DNA from: Paracentrotus lividus
Taxonomy: Eukaryota > Echinodermata > Echinoidea > Camarodonta > Echinidae
Reading direction: 5' to 3'
Length of the DNA: 64,000 bases
Assembly (NCBI GenBank): GCA_940671915.1
Contig: CALNVZ010002974.1
Coordinates: forward strand, 22,371,712-22,435,711
Below the pieces are notes generated by a model, which saw nothing but the letters and a program-made list of their open reading frames with translations, had not been told where the DNA came from and did not search any database. Both the position numbers and the translations under genes were made by a program. Below, in pieces: positions 12,271 through 24,954 of this stretch (within the stretch, counting starts at the first letter, position 1; every line of letters starts with the position of its first letter).

Positions 12271-13895
12271 TCTTTTGACTTTATTGCAGCAGAATCGAGT
12301 TTTAACCTCCAGTTAAATTTCCCCAGCAGAACATTCAGGAGGAAGCTCATCCAAGATCCAATGTAGTCGAAAGGTGCATATATCCACAATCTGAATGCTG
12401 CCATCTCTTGACCTATGTCTTTTAGGTTTCTTTGGTATTAGTCAGACAGTACTTGTGCCTGATTAATTTGCAAACTTAATTGGACATAAGATATTCATCG
12501 TTTTAGCAGATCTTTAATTAAATGAATATTGAATTATGTCTGAAAGTATTTGAGGTAAAACAAAACATCAAAGAATATCAATCTTGCCTTTAAGCAATTT
12601 TGTTGGCACAAATGCATGTCATTAGATAAAAGTTTCATGAAAACCAACACCTCTTAAGATAAGAATCTGTTCCTTTTTCAGGGTTTTTCTCTTTTCAATT
12701 CCCCTGTGTATATATTTACCTTTATTCCCTCTCTCTATTTTTTTTTTTTACTCACATGTCTTATTACCTGCCTCTTTTACATTCCACACTCCATTTTTAA
12801 ACCTAATTCATGAAGCACTTAAAGATTTGTATGATTTAAATGAAATTTTATCCAATCTCTCTTTATTTTCAAGAAATGTTTTTATTTTTTTTACTTTTCA
12901 CAGTCCTAACCTTACAAGAGAGAAAGTAAAGAAAATTGTTTTCTGTCAAAAGGGTGTTCACCCTATTCCAGTTACAGTTCAATTTGCATCATAGGCTTGT
13001 TGAAAAGAATGTCAACATTTCTCCATATTGGTAAATAGTTAGCTCAGGTTATTGAAATCATTTCCATTGCCAGTGCTTCATTACACCAAAGTTTTGAAAT
13101 AGCCCCCTTCAGGTGGATTAGGAATAAAAGGTCTGAGGTTAATAGCTGCAGTGTTAATTTGGTGCTCCACCACTTACAGGGATTGTTTAACTCCATTCTA
13201 TCTAAAAACATATTACTCTTCCAGCTAATGAAGTAATCATACTTGCAAACCTTTAGGTAAGACAGGAATTACCTGAAATTTTGCATATAATCGGTTGATT
13301 AATTTCTGAGATATTAATGCCCAAATACCACCATATTCATAAACGTGTCTGGGTACGCTTAAAACAACACTGTAGTCTATGTATTGAAAATAATCACCCT
13401 TTTTTAATTTTTGAAGTGCTAATGTAAAGATGCTCAGGGTTTCTTCACATGCCCCTATGCTCAGATTTTGCAATTCTCAACAAAATTCCTTAATCCCTTT
13501 CATATAGTAAGTTTAAAGTGTTTTTTTTTTTTTTTTTTTTTTAAATGATCTTGTGTGCACAGTGGGCGCTTACAATACCGTATGTACTACCGCTTTTCAG
13601 CCTGGAACGGAGGTTTAATGAGCACTCGGTATTTTGCAAATAAGCCTATAAGAAGAAGTGCGCTGCCATTTTGCACAATTTAACGCATCGATTGGGGAAA
13701 AAGCCTAATCTGATGAATTCATTGGATCAGAAATAGCGCACTATTTCAAAAATTTAGTCTGATTATTGCTCTAACATTTGACTATTTGCACTTTTTTAAT
13801 GGATAAGTATGACTTGTCAATATTTGAAGGCTGACATAATTTGTTTTGTGATTGAAAGAAGATAGACAGATCAATGTTGAAAAGACTGATAATAA
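12271..13895. other. Neurabin intronic sequence
   Basis: No exon recognised. Contains a 21-nt poly-T near 13,520-13,541 and otherwise unremarkable AT-rich sequence. Confidence 0.4.
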
Positions 13896-14315
13896 TATTT
13901 ACCGCGTTTACATTGAGACTCGGCTCTCGTGTCGAATCCACGGGACAGGTTCGCCACTGCAAAGAGTGAACCTGTGATCGTGTTTATACACAACAAAAAA
14001 GGCGAGTTCAACACGGCTCTCAGATCATGTCCGGAAGTAAGGGACGTCATTAATGTGTGTTGCGATGTATAGCCAAATTCCATATCTGACCTCAAGGTCA
14101 TTGACTTCGACACGGCTTTCTGTTTACACACATAAAAATTGCCGTGTCGAACCCGCCTCCCGGATCGAAACCTACGATTTTGGCGGAGCAAAAAAGGCGT
14201 GTCGAACCCTGGTCGTGGATCACACTGATCCCGTTTACATGGCATAAAATTGCCGTGTCGAGCACGATTGCCGTGTCGAACCCGCGACCCGAGTCACAGT
14301 GTAAACGAGGTAATA
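13896..14315. repeat. Foldback MITE with CGTGTCGAAC motifs
   Basis: Ends ATTTACCGCGTTTACA and GTGTAAACGAGGTAAT are inverted. The interior has repeated GTGTCGAACC and CACGGCTCTC motifs in both orientations. Open frames on both strands here are incidental. Confidence 0.75.
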
Positions 14316-14410
14316 CTCTCTCTTCTAGCCTGTCTGAAACAACTACAACTCATGAAAGTTTAAAGACGATTGTAGTAAATTTACTATCAACATGTCAAAC
14401 AATGATGTAT

Positions 14411-14745
14411 TATGGTGGTGTCTCACTTGCCATGAGACGGATTTGAAATGGATTTGGGACTACTTGGAGATGGGTTTGAGACAGTTTTGAAACTTGTCGT
14501 GGAGAAAAAAAAAGGATCAGAGATGTCTGCGCAATGGAAAAAAAAAAAATCTTCTCCACGAAGGAATAAAAATGATTAGAGACGTCTCCTTGACAGAAAA
14601 AAAAGTATCGGGGACATCTCTGCGACGGAAAAAAAGTATCAGAGATGTCTCCGCAACAGAAAAAATATCAGAGACGTCTCTGAGACGGAAAGAAAGTATT
14701 GAGTGTTCGAGTCGCAGAGACTTTTCCATGAAGTGAGATAACACC
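14411..14745. repeat. MITE family C (GAGACGTCTC-type), copy 1
   Basis: Starts TATGGTGGTGTCTCACTTGC and ends AAGTGAGATAACACCA (inverted). The interior repeats AGAGACGTCTC/GGAAAAAAAGTATC blocks. Further copies at 16,098-16,210 (partial), 16,767-17,096 and 30,379-30,612. Confidence 0.85.
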
Positions 14746-15706
14746 AGTCAAAGCTCTCTAAATTCTGTTTTGATAATTTTAATAAAGTATTATAATGTAT
14801 ATTTCAAGCTATATTTAATCAGAATTCAAACGGAATTCTAATTACAATATAAAAGATAATCCACATCATTTTAAAGTACGAACACTTGTGAAATTGTCTT
14901 GAAAGATGGTGCACGTGAAGGAGGTGTTTAGCTTGTGCATGGAGGAGGAAAGATGGTATACCCTTTAGATTGTGAGTCATCAACTTCTTCTCCTACTAAA
15001 GTCTTATTATAAGCACTGTGAAGTCACACTGCGTCATGCCTCGCTTGCGTCGGGATTAAAAATAAATTGCATTAAAAAGGGTGAGATGAATGCTGTGTGC
15101 TTTGGGGAGATAATATACTTGTCACAAGATAAAAGCTATGATAATCTAAATATGTTTTTAGTATGCAGTATTGTACGACAAAATGTGATTAAATATCACA
15201 ATCATTGAGCATGAACAGCTTACACAAATATGACCCAATATTGGAGATTATAAAATCATTTTTTCTGTTTCTTAGCACTGTGTGAACAATGTAGGCCTAT
15301 AGTACATTGATTCTATTTTTCTCCTAATTTTGTTGACTAATAGTTAGTATATCGTAGTTTTGAGAATGCCTTGTAAATTTATTACGTAAACTATTGAGGA
15401 TCCCATATTCAGACACATGAAGTTGATACAAAAACCTTATAATTCATAATATGATGGAATGCAGTTTTATTTGAATAAAAAGTATATTACATACTAAACG
15501 TTATCATGAACATGGGGTCTATTACCAAAACTCAAAGTATATCATTCTTAGATCAGAAAACAGGACCTTATGCAAGCAGGTTGAATACATGGCAGTGAGA
15601 AAACAAGCCTGACTCATTCTTCAGCAAGTTCATTATTTTGTTAATCATTCATGAGGGATTCATGCATGGGAGAACCCCTAGTAGCAATGACATCAACCTG
15701 ACCAAT

Positions 15707-15875
15707 ATATCGTCTGTTGGGAGCCATAAGGGCGTTATTGCATCTTAAAGATGTTCCGTTGAGAGCCATAAGGGCGCTATTACTGTACAAAGTCAATGGT
15801 AATAGCGCCCTTCTGGCTCCAAACGGAACATCCTTGATCTGCAATAGCGCCCTTCTGGCTCCAAGCCGACGATAT
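15707..15875. repeat. Palindromic MITE family D, copy 1
   Basis: Ends ATATCGTCTGTTGG and CCGACGATAT. Each arm holds two copies of AGCCATAAGGGCG/CGCCCTTCTGGCT separated by a GATGTTCCGTT/AACGGAACATC block. Same family as 26,789-26,960. Confidence 0.9.
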
Positions 15876-16097
15876 GACCATCTTTTATCATCTTACTTCA
15901 AAATGTTATTGATGTTAAACTACAGTTTTAACTATCTCGTTAATCAGGATCAATTAATAATTTTCTCTGATATTTTTATAAATAGATATATTGTAATGAT
16001 TAAAGTTGTAAGCATTAGAAAATATTTTTGTAGGGCTTGTTCGAGCAATGTTCAATGATAAGTGCATGCATAACTTTAAACAGAAACTAAAGACCCT

Positions 16098-16210
16098 TAT
16101 GGTGGTATCTCACATGCCATGAGAAGGATTTGAGACTAGTTTGGGTCAGGTTTGAGACTGATTTGAGATGGGTTTGATGCTAGCCTCAAAGACGTCTCCT
16201 GAGACTTATG
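16098..16210. repeat. MITE family C, partial copy
   Basis: TATGGTGGTATCTCACATGC start with GATTTGAGACTAGTTTG and AGACGTCTCCTGAGAC; shorter than the other copies. Confidence 0.65.
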
Positions 16211-16766
16211 AGTCACTGGAAAATAGAACATGTCTGTATATATACAATAATGTTTCCGTCGCAGCCTCCAATTTCAAAACTTAATGTGTAAATGATTTCT
16301 CCAAGCAATATTTGAGACAAGGATAATAAAACCTCTCTTCTTCAAGAAAATTAAGAATCTGTAAAATTATGTGGAAAAAAAAATAAAGGTATAACTTTTT
16401 TAATTATGGGTACAGTTTTTGTTCAATGCAAACAGAAGCTCTTTCGTTTCTTAATGATGAAAATTTGAGTGAAAGTAGGGGGCAAAGCATTTCAGAAATT
16501 AGCCGTCTGTGTGTTGAGAAATTTGTAAGGTAGCTGTCACTTTGCTGAATCATGTTTGACATTCAATGAAGACTGGACAGGGATGTTAATGAGGGCTAAA
16601 AACAGATGGTGTTTCCGTTCAGAATGAAAATGAAAGACTTCCAACAGAAATGGGAATTGGCAGGACCAAACATAGTGGTCCATCAGAGCTATTTTGAGCA
16701 CGACTGCAAAAAAAGGCCAGTCTAGGGTGATCTAATTCTGACTCCACTGACCTCCCTATTCTGTTC

Positions 16767-17096
16767 ATAATATCTCACTTGCCCTAAGATGGATTTGAGA
16801 CTACTTTGAGACGGGTTTGAGACAGTTTTGAACTTGTCGCGAAGACGACTCAGAGATGTCTTCGTGACGGAAAAAAAAGTATCACAGACGTCTCAGTGAC
16901 GGATTTGAGATGGATTTGGGACTACTTCGAGACAGGCTTTAGACGGTTTTGAAACTTGTCACAGAGACGTCTCAGAGAATCTCTATGATGGAAAAAAGTA
17001 TCAGAGACGTATCCTTGACAAAAAAAAAAAGTATCAGAGACGTCTTTGAGTGTCTGAATCACAGAGACGTCCCCGCGATGTGAGATACCATCATAA
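16767..17096. repeat. MITE family C, copy 2
   Basis: Begins near AATATCTCACTTGCCC and ends GATGTGAGATACCATC. The interior repeats AGAGACGTCTC and GGAAAAAAAAGTATC, with an internal duplication of the GGATTTGAGATGGATTT block. Confidence 0.8.
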
Positions 17097-18271
17097 TAGC
17101 ACAGTCAAATTTGGGGAAAATCACTATTATTGTAAATATCTATTGCTACAATGTAGTATTTGACAAGGATTCTACATGTACATTATATTTATTACTAGAG
17201 ATGGTACCACTGATAAATAAATTATGTGTGCATTGTGGTTGTATTTGTGTATAAATGTACCGTGTACATGTATATCTGACTATCATAGAGACCTGGATGC
17301 TGTTGCATAAACAGATATCATTATAGTAACTTTTCCAGGAATGGTAACTTGCAAGGTAACATTGCTCAACAGCCAATCAAAATTCAGTATTTCATGAAAG
17401 CTATTACCATTGATGGCAAAATTACTATAATAGCAAGTTTATGGCACCCAGAGGTGTTTCACAAAGAGCTAAGATAGCTTTAAAATTCCTCTTAACCCTT
17501 ATTGACAGAGACCCATTTTGGTGTAATTGTATGTATTCTGTGGGGGGTCAGCTAACATGAGGGCATCCCGATGGTCATCAAATTGCAGCAAAAATTTGGA
17601 ATTTTGTACAGCAACCAATGGGAGCAGAGTCATCTTGTGTCCCCCGAACCCCCCCCCCCCAAGCCGTGACAAGAAATCAATGCTCTTGAAAACAATTTCA
17701 ATGTTTGATGCCCCTTGCCTAATAATGATTTTAAACACGCTTGTTTTACTTTCAACCATACCCTTTTGGAAAGAGAAGGAGTTTGAAGAAATGTGTGACA
17801 AATGGATTACCTTGGCTCCAGCAATTGCTCACTTCATCATTTGTCTCAGGTGAGAAGACCTAGCAATCATAAAGATTTTTGACTTGCAAGATATTCAGAC
17901 AACAGTGCAACAGTGACATTTAAGAGAAGTATGAACAAATATTTGACAAACACATGCGCTATACTTGCAATTGCTCATTTCATCAATTGTCTGAGGTGAT
18001 CGGAAGAAGAGCTAGTTTTGACTTGCCAGATATTTAGACAACAGTGCAACAGTGACATTTAATCCATCTGTAATCTACCTTGCTATGAGTAAGGAGGTGA
18101 AACAAACTCCGCATTTCAACACATGTGACCCCTAAAGGCATAGACTCAGCAAAATGTCACAGACTGTGCGCATTACGTCAAGATGGCCATACGTAAATCA
18201 TCTATGCATATTTTCAATATATTAAGATTATTATTAGCTGCTTTATGTACATGTATATAGTCTTTATGAAA
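17097..18271. other. Neurabin intronic sequence with a short internal duplication
   Basis: At about 17,823-17,925 and 17,971-18,063 the phrases GCAATTGCTCA, TTTCATCAATTGTCTGAGGT-like, and GACAACAGTGCAACAGTGAC repeat with a period near 140 bp. No exon recognised. Confidence 0.5.
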
Positions 18272-18730
18272 TAATGGTACAAGTTGGAAATTTTTTTGTT
18301 ATATATTGAAGATTTATCGGAATCTAGTAGTGTTTGGTATTCCATAAAGCAGGAAAAAGAGACTTTCTTCTGCAATTGTTTTCATTTCATTTGGTGCAGT
18401 ATGATTTTAAGACATGATTAGGTTTTTTTAAAAAATCAATAAAACTAAACTTTGCGCAGCCGTGTCCATACCTTTGTGTAGGTTTCAAACACAATAAGCC
18501 AAGATGACCATGGTAGAAACAAAGAGGTTGTGCAATTTTGATTTGCTCCTTGTCGCACAAAATTTAGCTTTAAAAAAAAAAAAAAAAGCAAATTATACTG
18601 AATAAAGTGTATCTGCAAGAAGAATCTTTTGGCTTTTATTTCATACGACATGTATACACATACATGTAACATCTGAAAAGATATTTCATATATAGACCTA
18701 ATTCCCCCCCCCCCCCAGGTTGTATAATTT
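18272..18730. repeat. Dispersed repeat family A, full copy 2
   Basis: Begins AATGGTACAAGTTGG, contains ATTCCATAAAGCAGGAAAA, GACTTTCTTCTGCAATT and CACAAAATTTAGC as in the copy at 1,361, and ends after a poly-C run in AGGTTGTATAATTT. Confidence 0.75.
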
Positions 18731-19817
18731 TTTACATAGTCTGTACTGCTGTATGTTTGTATTCACATCTAACTAAGATGTGCTTAAAGCAATTATCAAA
18801 AAAGCCTGCTCTACATCCAGTTCAAAATGTAACACCTCTTATAAACTCTAAGGTCTGTGAATCCACCCAGTATGTAATACAGATATTATGAAATAAACTA
18901 TGTAGGTACTAAGCCATCCAAGAAAGCTTGCTATAAGAGGATTACCATCCTGCAGGTCGGTAGAAGGATTCTACATTCAATTCTATCCCCCGAGACATAC
19001 ATCTCTTAGATCAAAATTGAATTATTTAGTCTCAAGAGGTGTGAGAATGCATTGGGCCTCAGAGGACAAGCTTTGAACAAAGGCAGATCCATGCATTATC
19101 ATTAGGTAATGGATCCCCCATACTTCTCATGACATGTATCCCAAGGTAGGGCGTCTTCTTGTATGAAAATAACTAAAAGCAAAGTCAAGAAGAATGCAGC
19201 ATTCCATGTGCTTGTAGAAAAATAGGTAGGCCTACAACCTAAAACTAAAACTAAAACCTAATTATAAGCATTAAAGGCTATATAATTTGTTGATCGAGTA
19301 AAGAAATTGTGACGGATAGTTATACCATGGAGAATCCATGGTATACACTTGAAGGTTGCTATTACACGGAAGTGTTGACAGAACTGGACAAGATTGATTG
19401 CCCTGAATTTTAACATGGAATCAATTATGCCATACCAAAATTTATTTAAGGAGTTAGGTAACTTTTTGGAGGCTTGAAAAATCTGAGCTCTGGGGTTCTT
19501 CATGCTGTCAGTGCATGTGTCAAAAGAGCATCCTGAAATATTCATTTCCTCAGCATGATTACATGCTTCACAATAAATGAAAAGGTGAGTATTTTTCCCT
19601 TCATAGACTGCATGTTAACTTTCATACCTAGGTACTCTTATGACTGTAATGGTATTGTCATCAATATATTGGCAATTAAAGGACTGATTAGAGACTGATT
19701 AGCTTCAAGATCTCATTCATGATTTGGACCGTAAAGCTTTAAAATGCAGCATAAGCTGGAAGAGAACTATTTTTAAAGATCCTGAATGAACTTAAACAAT
19801 GCGTTTAATACCACAGT
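18731..19817. other. Neurabin intronic sequence
   Basis: Nothing recognised. A short AACTAAAACTAAAACC run at about 19,240 is the only local repeat. Confidence 0.35.
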
Positions 19818-20084
19818 ACACTGTAAAAATGCTGTTTAAATATTTTAAACAACTAAAAGTGTTGTTTAAGCCGGTCACTCTAACGTTGTTTAAAAATTTC
19901 AAACAACATTGGTGAAATTTTAAGCAGCCACCATTGAAAATCGGGCTTTAAATTCAACTTCTAACTTCTGTTGTTTAAAATTTTAACAGCGTTGTTTAAA
20001 ATTTTTAAGCAACGTTGTTAGAATGACCGGCTTAAAACAACACTTTTAGTTGTTTAAAATATTTTAAACAGCGTTTTTACAGAG
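19818..20084. repeat. Foldback MITE with long terminal inverted repeats
   Basis: About 90-bp arms starting CTGTAAAAATGCTGTTTAAA and ending in the complementary GTTTTTACAGAG, with TGTTTAAG-CCGGTCA inside each arm. 267 bp, non-coding. Confidence 0.85.
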
Positions 20085-20123
20085 TACTAATCCAACCAAT
20101 CACAGCACATATTATACTTGAGT

Positions 20124-20338
20124 ATACTGTAATTGTGGAAATATTTGCGGTACATTAATTTTCATGAATTTTGCGCGAAGATCAGCAGGCGCGAGTTTAA
20201 AAAACTAGCGAATATAGATATAAGAGCATGCTTTTTTTATGCATGAATTGGGAAAGTTCAATTGCGTGCTTATGAACATTCTTTGATGCAGCTCAGCGCA
20301 AAAAAAGTAATCACGTGGAAATAACAGCAAATACAGTA
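20124..20338. repeat. MITE family E, copy 1
   Basis: Left TACTGTAATTGTGGAAATAT, right GGAAATAACAGCAAATACAG. Internal GCATGCTTTTTTTATGCATG and CAGCTCAGCGC are shared with 24,773-24,954. The TACTGTA/CGCGAAA style also resembles the insert at 61,600-61,798. Confidence 0.6.
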
Positions 20339-20780
20339 GACTGAACTTCAGAATACAGACCACTGAGTTGGAATTCCCATGTCTTCAATGAATATCTTTT
20401 CCATAAGTTGATTTCTAAAGGGTAATGGGTTTCTCAAACAAGGACTCAGATGGTTGAACCATAAAGTGTCATTGCATTCATGAGTAATACACTTAACACA
20501 TTTAAAAGTACAACATCTGTGAATTTCATCAGGGAGATACATGTATCAAAGTCACTCTCCAATAATTGGCATGAAGATAATATTTACATTCTCAAAACTT
20601 AAGTCATGATCAAATACTTAGTGGCTGCAAGTGAAGTGCTATTTCAAATTCTTGGCCCAGGTCTGAACTTATTCTGTGCCTTGAACATACATGTAACATT
20701 GATTTGAATATATAGCATGCATCCTCTATAAAGAGTCGGTGAAGCACGAGTCTAAAACACAGTTGAAGTGCAAACTTATA

Positions 20781-21480
20781 CCCAAATCACAGTGGCCTCA
20801 AACACCGCTACAGTCGCGGGACTGTCCCGCGACTGTAGCAGTGTTGCCTTCAGTGTGAATGCTCGGACCCGCTATAAACTATCCCGGGATAACCTCGCTC
20901 CGCCATAACACCGCGGTAAACTATAGCGCTCAAACCATAGTAACAGCACCGGGACAGTCCCGCTGCTGTCGCGGAGTGCCTTCAGTGTGAAGGCACTCCG
21001 CTACAGCACCAGGATAAAAAACAATGAAATACATAAGAATATCCAGAAAAGAGAGTGCAAGAAGTATAAAACACAGAAACACATAAGCAATGATAGAAAA
21101 GAAAAAGAAAGCAGTGGAAAACAAAGAAATACATAAGAAATTATAGAAAAGAAAAGGATGAAAGATAAAAAAAAGAAATACATAAGAAATGATAGAAAAG
21201 AAAAGGAAAGAAGGAGAAAAACAAAGAAATACATAGGAAATAATGAAAAAGAATATGGAAGAAGGAGAAAAACAAATAAATGCAATTATTTTGTTACTGA
21301 GGTCATAAAAATCACATGCTGCAGTGTGAATGGGTACATGTATATGAAATCTATCCCGGGACTGTCCCGGGATAACTTTTCCACTGTGAATGCATTTATA
21401 GCGGGTTTATAGCGGTGTTGCCGTCCCGCGACAGCACCACGACAGCACCGAGATAAATTTGAAAACCACTGTGAATGGGG
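20781..21480. repeat. Composite foldback element with CGCGGGACTGTCCCGCG palindrome (700 bp)
   Basis: Inverted ends: AATCACAGTGGCCTCAAA at left, TTTGAAAACCACTGTGAATG at right. Near both ends are GC-rich palindromes (20,814-20,838; 21,354-21,372). The centre (21,015-21,285) is a purine-rich tandem repeat of about 55-60 bp built around GAAATACATAAGAAATGATAGAAAAG. Open frames on both strands come from that repeat. Confidence 0.75.
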
Positions 21481-21533
21481 TATTAGTCTGAGACTGCAGA
21501 ATAAGTTTGCACAGTTTTGCAAAGTAAAAAAAA

Positions 21534-22065
21534 AAGCTGGTGTATAGTTTCGGTAGAAAGAAAAAATTAATTTGGATACACATTTAGATAAATTATGAAA
21601 GATTGAATCCAATAACAATAATAAAGCAAATTATAGTACTTTAAATCTCGTTTTAGTGTCTTTATTTCATAATTATATAAGTAAAAAAAAAATAAGACGG
21701 GGACCCATCTCAGGTTAGCGCTCACGTGGAAAACCAATGGGGATTCTCTTGTGTGGGTGTTACACACAGATTGTTCGCACTAATTCAAGTAAAAGTAAAA
21801 AAAGTTTTTTTTAAAAAGCTGGTGTATAGTTTCGGTAGAAAGAAAAAATTAATTTGAATACACATTTAGATAAATTATGAAAGATTGAATCCAATAAAAA
21901 TAATAAAGCAAATTATAGTACTTTAAATCTCGTTTTATTGTCTTTATTTCATAATATAAGTATAAAAAAGATAAGACAGGGACCCGTCTCAGGTTAGCGC
22001 TCACGTGGAAAACCATGGGGATTCTCTTGTGTGGGTGTTACACACAGATTGTTCGCACTAATTCA
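21534..22065. repeat. Two-copy tandem duplication, 282-bp period
   Basis: Copies 21,534-21,786 and 21,816-22,065 are nearly identical, from AAGCTGGTGTATAGTTTCGG to TTGTTCGCACTAATTCA, separated by an A/T-rich 29 bp. Differences are a few substitutions and small indels, so the duplication is fairly recent. Confidence 0.92.
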
Positions 22066-23397
22066 CGCCGTAACCTCCGGCGTGCGAACCCCTCAGCAAA
22101 GATCTAAACGGCAATTAAATTATGCTTCATTCAAACATTTTCAATTAAATTCATCGGATATAATGAAAGGAATGTCACAAGATCTCTCACACATATCTTT
22201 TAGTGCAATGTGGACAACATGTAACTATATTTGATCAGTTTTGTGTCAATTCTTTTTTTGTTACCAAAACTATACACAAAATAGGGATTATTCACATGTA
22301 ACCTATTCTAGTTAGTGGAAATTAGATTTAAAATAAACTGTCTATTCCATATTACTACAGCAGTAATTGATTCAAACTCCTTAAACAAAGAAATTCCATA
22401 CTTTATTATAAATCTTTAAAATTAGGGGCCAATCGTTTACACATGGTATGAAATGTAATATTTTTACAACCAAAACATTTGTCAGCACTTGTTTTGATGA
22501 AGAATGTCAGGAAAACTATCTAGTAGAGATTCTTCACAGAGTATATAATAAAAAGCTTGAACATAATGGAATAAATGCAGGGGAAGTCCCTTAGATTTTA
22601 TTTCAAAATTGAATATAATAGTCAATACTAAATACAGGAACACCAAAGCTCATAATCTCTCCTTTGTAAAATCAATATTTAGTTGTCCAATTGATACATC
22701 ATTCTGGGCGTTCCCACCTAAAACTCAAGATCATTATATTTTAACAAAAAAAGAAGGACTTCAAGCAAGGAGTGAAGCGGATACAAGGAAAAATGGATTA
22801 TTTTGAATAAACCACAAATACTTAGAATTAAAAGCAGGACTATAAACCAGCAAGGAGGCAGCCAAGACTACATGTACATCTACATGTACATGTATGTGCT
22901 TGAATGCTGTGACACAACCATTCATCATTTCAAGTTTATAGGCTAAATTCTTTTATCTTGCATTGTTCAAGTATTGAATAATTTGTAAATTTTGTTGATT
23001 GTATAGATATCATTTTTGTCAGTCTTACATGTATGTATAATCGGTTAATTTTACAAGAGAAATGTATTTGTAAAAATTCAAGGGATATGGAGGAAGTACA
23101 TGTACAGTATCTCTTAGAAAATGACATACATGTACACTGTATATGAATTTGCTTCCGAAGCATTAAAAAAGCCAGCATGCTTTCTTCAATATTGAAACAG
23201 CTCAAAAAAGAGCTCTGTTTAAGTGTTAAGCATAACTCCATCAAGTGCATGAAGAGTAAAAATATGTTGCAAAAGATGATTAGTCCCCGAACCCCATGTA
23301 TAAGATGTTTAAATTATCATATATGTGCAGGTATTATCCCAGAATAGTAAAAGCCCAATCTCAAAATCAAACATTTTAATGTTCAAGCTGCATATTA
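22066..23397. other. Neurabin intronic sequence
   Basis: Contains a TACATGTACATCTACATGTACATG cluster near 22,869. No exon recognised. Confidence 0.35.
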
Positions 23398-23980
23398 ATG
23401 CTGGCGTCACACTGTCCCGAAGTTGAGTAAGGATGGACACACGAATGATGATACATTAAGATTCGCGCAAAGTTGGCCGATGCCTACAGAAGGTAATACA
23501 CGATTGCGACTTTGTATTCTTAGTGGGATGACGCTTTGTAATATTATGTAATATCCCACAGATTTCGTGATCAGAGCAATTAGATAAAAAAAAATTCACG
23601 ACCGTGGGTCCATCCTTGCTCAACTTTGGGAAAGTGCGATGTGGGCTTGACAATGCTATACGATAGCTACACGATGGCATTGAGAGAGCATCAAGAAGTC
23701 GCGTTGCCTTTGCATTGCCTTCGTAGGGTAAAAATGCCCGATACTATGATGCTCTAACAAAGTGAACCATCGCATAGTCCATCAGGATTTTTTTGGCTGC
23801 CAAAGATTTTGCCAATGCATTGGAAGTTGCTGCCGAAGCCTGAAAAATCTCCACCGATGGTCATGTTTTTTTTTTATAAAGTTGCAAAGAATGTACTCTG
23901 AACAATAAGAGCAAAATTGAAATTTTCCATGTTCGTGTGTCCATCGTTGCTCAACTTCGGGACTGTGTGACGCGGGCTTA
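23398..23980. repeat. Foldback MITE with GTCACAC-GTCCCGAAGTTGAG ends
   Basis: Left CGTCACACTGTCCCGAAGTT, right AACTTCGGGACTGTGTGACG. An internal half-site (23,610-23,650, TTGCTCAACTTTGGGAAAGT) looks like an earlier or nested end. About 583 bp; no transposase. The minus-strand 161-codon frame at 23,782-24,267 only overlaps it by chance. Confidence 0.8.
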
Positions 23981-24385
23981 AGGGACTCCTTTAATTCAAA
24001 ACATGTTTTGCACAACCCTTTCCTCATTTCATAATTAAGCACATTAATATATAATTTAACAATAAATTTTTCAGGAATCTTGGACTTGTCCAGGTTATAC
24101 GTACATGTATTAGGGTGCTCAATATATACATGTATAATAGGAAGAAAGCTTAGACTTGATTTTATTGGCTTTATTTCTTTTGGGGATAGAAAAGTATATG
24201 AGCAGGAACATAATTTGTTGTTCATAATTACTGCAAAAAAATGATATTTTAACACCCAGTAGCTCAACTATACCATCAAATATTTGAAGCTATACCATAC
24301 AGTATGTGATGCGAATAATAAACAAATGCACGATTATACACCAGTAGCAGCAGGAATACCCTAAAGTGAATTTCAAATTTGTTAC

Positions 24386-24412
24386 CTTTGGCTTTGGCTT
24401 TCTCCATCTCAA
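24386..24412 (-). CDS. PPP1R9: Possible 27-nt neurabin microexon (LRWRKPKPK)
   Basis: On the minus strand, acceptor ttgcag is followed by 27 nt and then donor gtaaca. The segment is symmetrical (phase 0 in and out) and sits between two phase-0 exon ends, so it could be included or skipped without changing frame. It would insert nine mostly basic residues between the acidic block and the PP1-docking exon. The pyrimidine tract before the acceptor is weak, and no homologous insert is known to me, so this is a candidate only. Skipping it gives a junction GDT|SYQIQIEG that resembles the vertebrate neurabin order. Confidence 0.3.
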
Positions 24413-24772
24413 CTGCAACGTAATTAAATATTGACAATATTAATGCCATAAAATTTGCATTAAAAATGAATATTCATAGAAACATCAAATCGAAAAATAT
24501 ATTAAAGCTCTACCACTTGGCAATAAAAAAATACATATCCTTCTTGTGGACCTGAGCAAGTCTTCTGTGACGTCTCCGCCCCTGGGGATACTGTGGAGAT
24601 GTTATCATGACCAAGGAGATGAATATAGACATTGGAATGATGTCCTCAAGACTTCTGGGCAAATCGGTTGTCCCCTAGTCTCAATTTGCAGAGACTGCGA
24701 GAGTGCAAGCCTGTTTTTGTCTCAATAAGTGTGATAGGTGTTCACGCAGAATCTGTTTTACTATCCGTTTTT

Positions 24773-24954
24773 AAAATACGGTAAGTACTGTACTCATGAA
24801 AATATTTTTGGTAGATTTATTTTCACAGATTTTGCAGAAAGCATAAAAATATAAAATTGGGCATGCTTTATGCATGATTTGAACATGCCATTTTTTTTTT
24901 AGTCCGCTCAGCACGAAAAACTGATCGCATGATACTAACAGCGAATACGGTATT
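24773..24954. repeat. MITE family E, copy 2
   Basis: Shares GGGCATGCTTTATGCATGA and GCTCAGCACGAAAAACTGAT with the 20,124-20,338 element and ends CAGCGAATACGGTATT. Confidence 0.55.

Noticed and set aside
23782..24267. 161-codon minus-strand frame
   Set aside because: Longest non-repeat frame in the neurabin introns but partly within a MITE, no family resemblance, no convincing splice sites.
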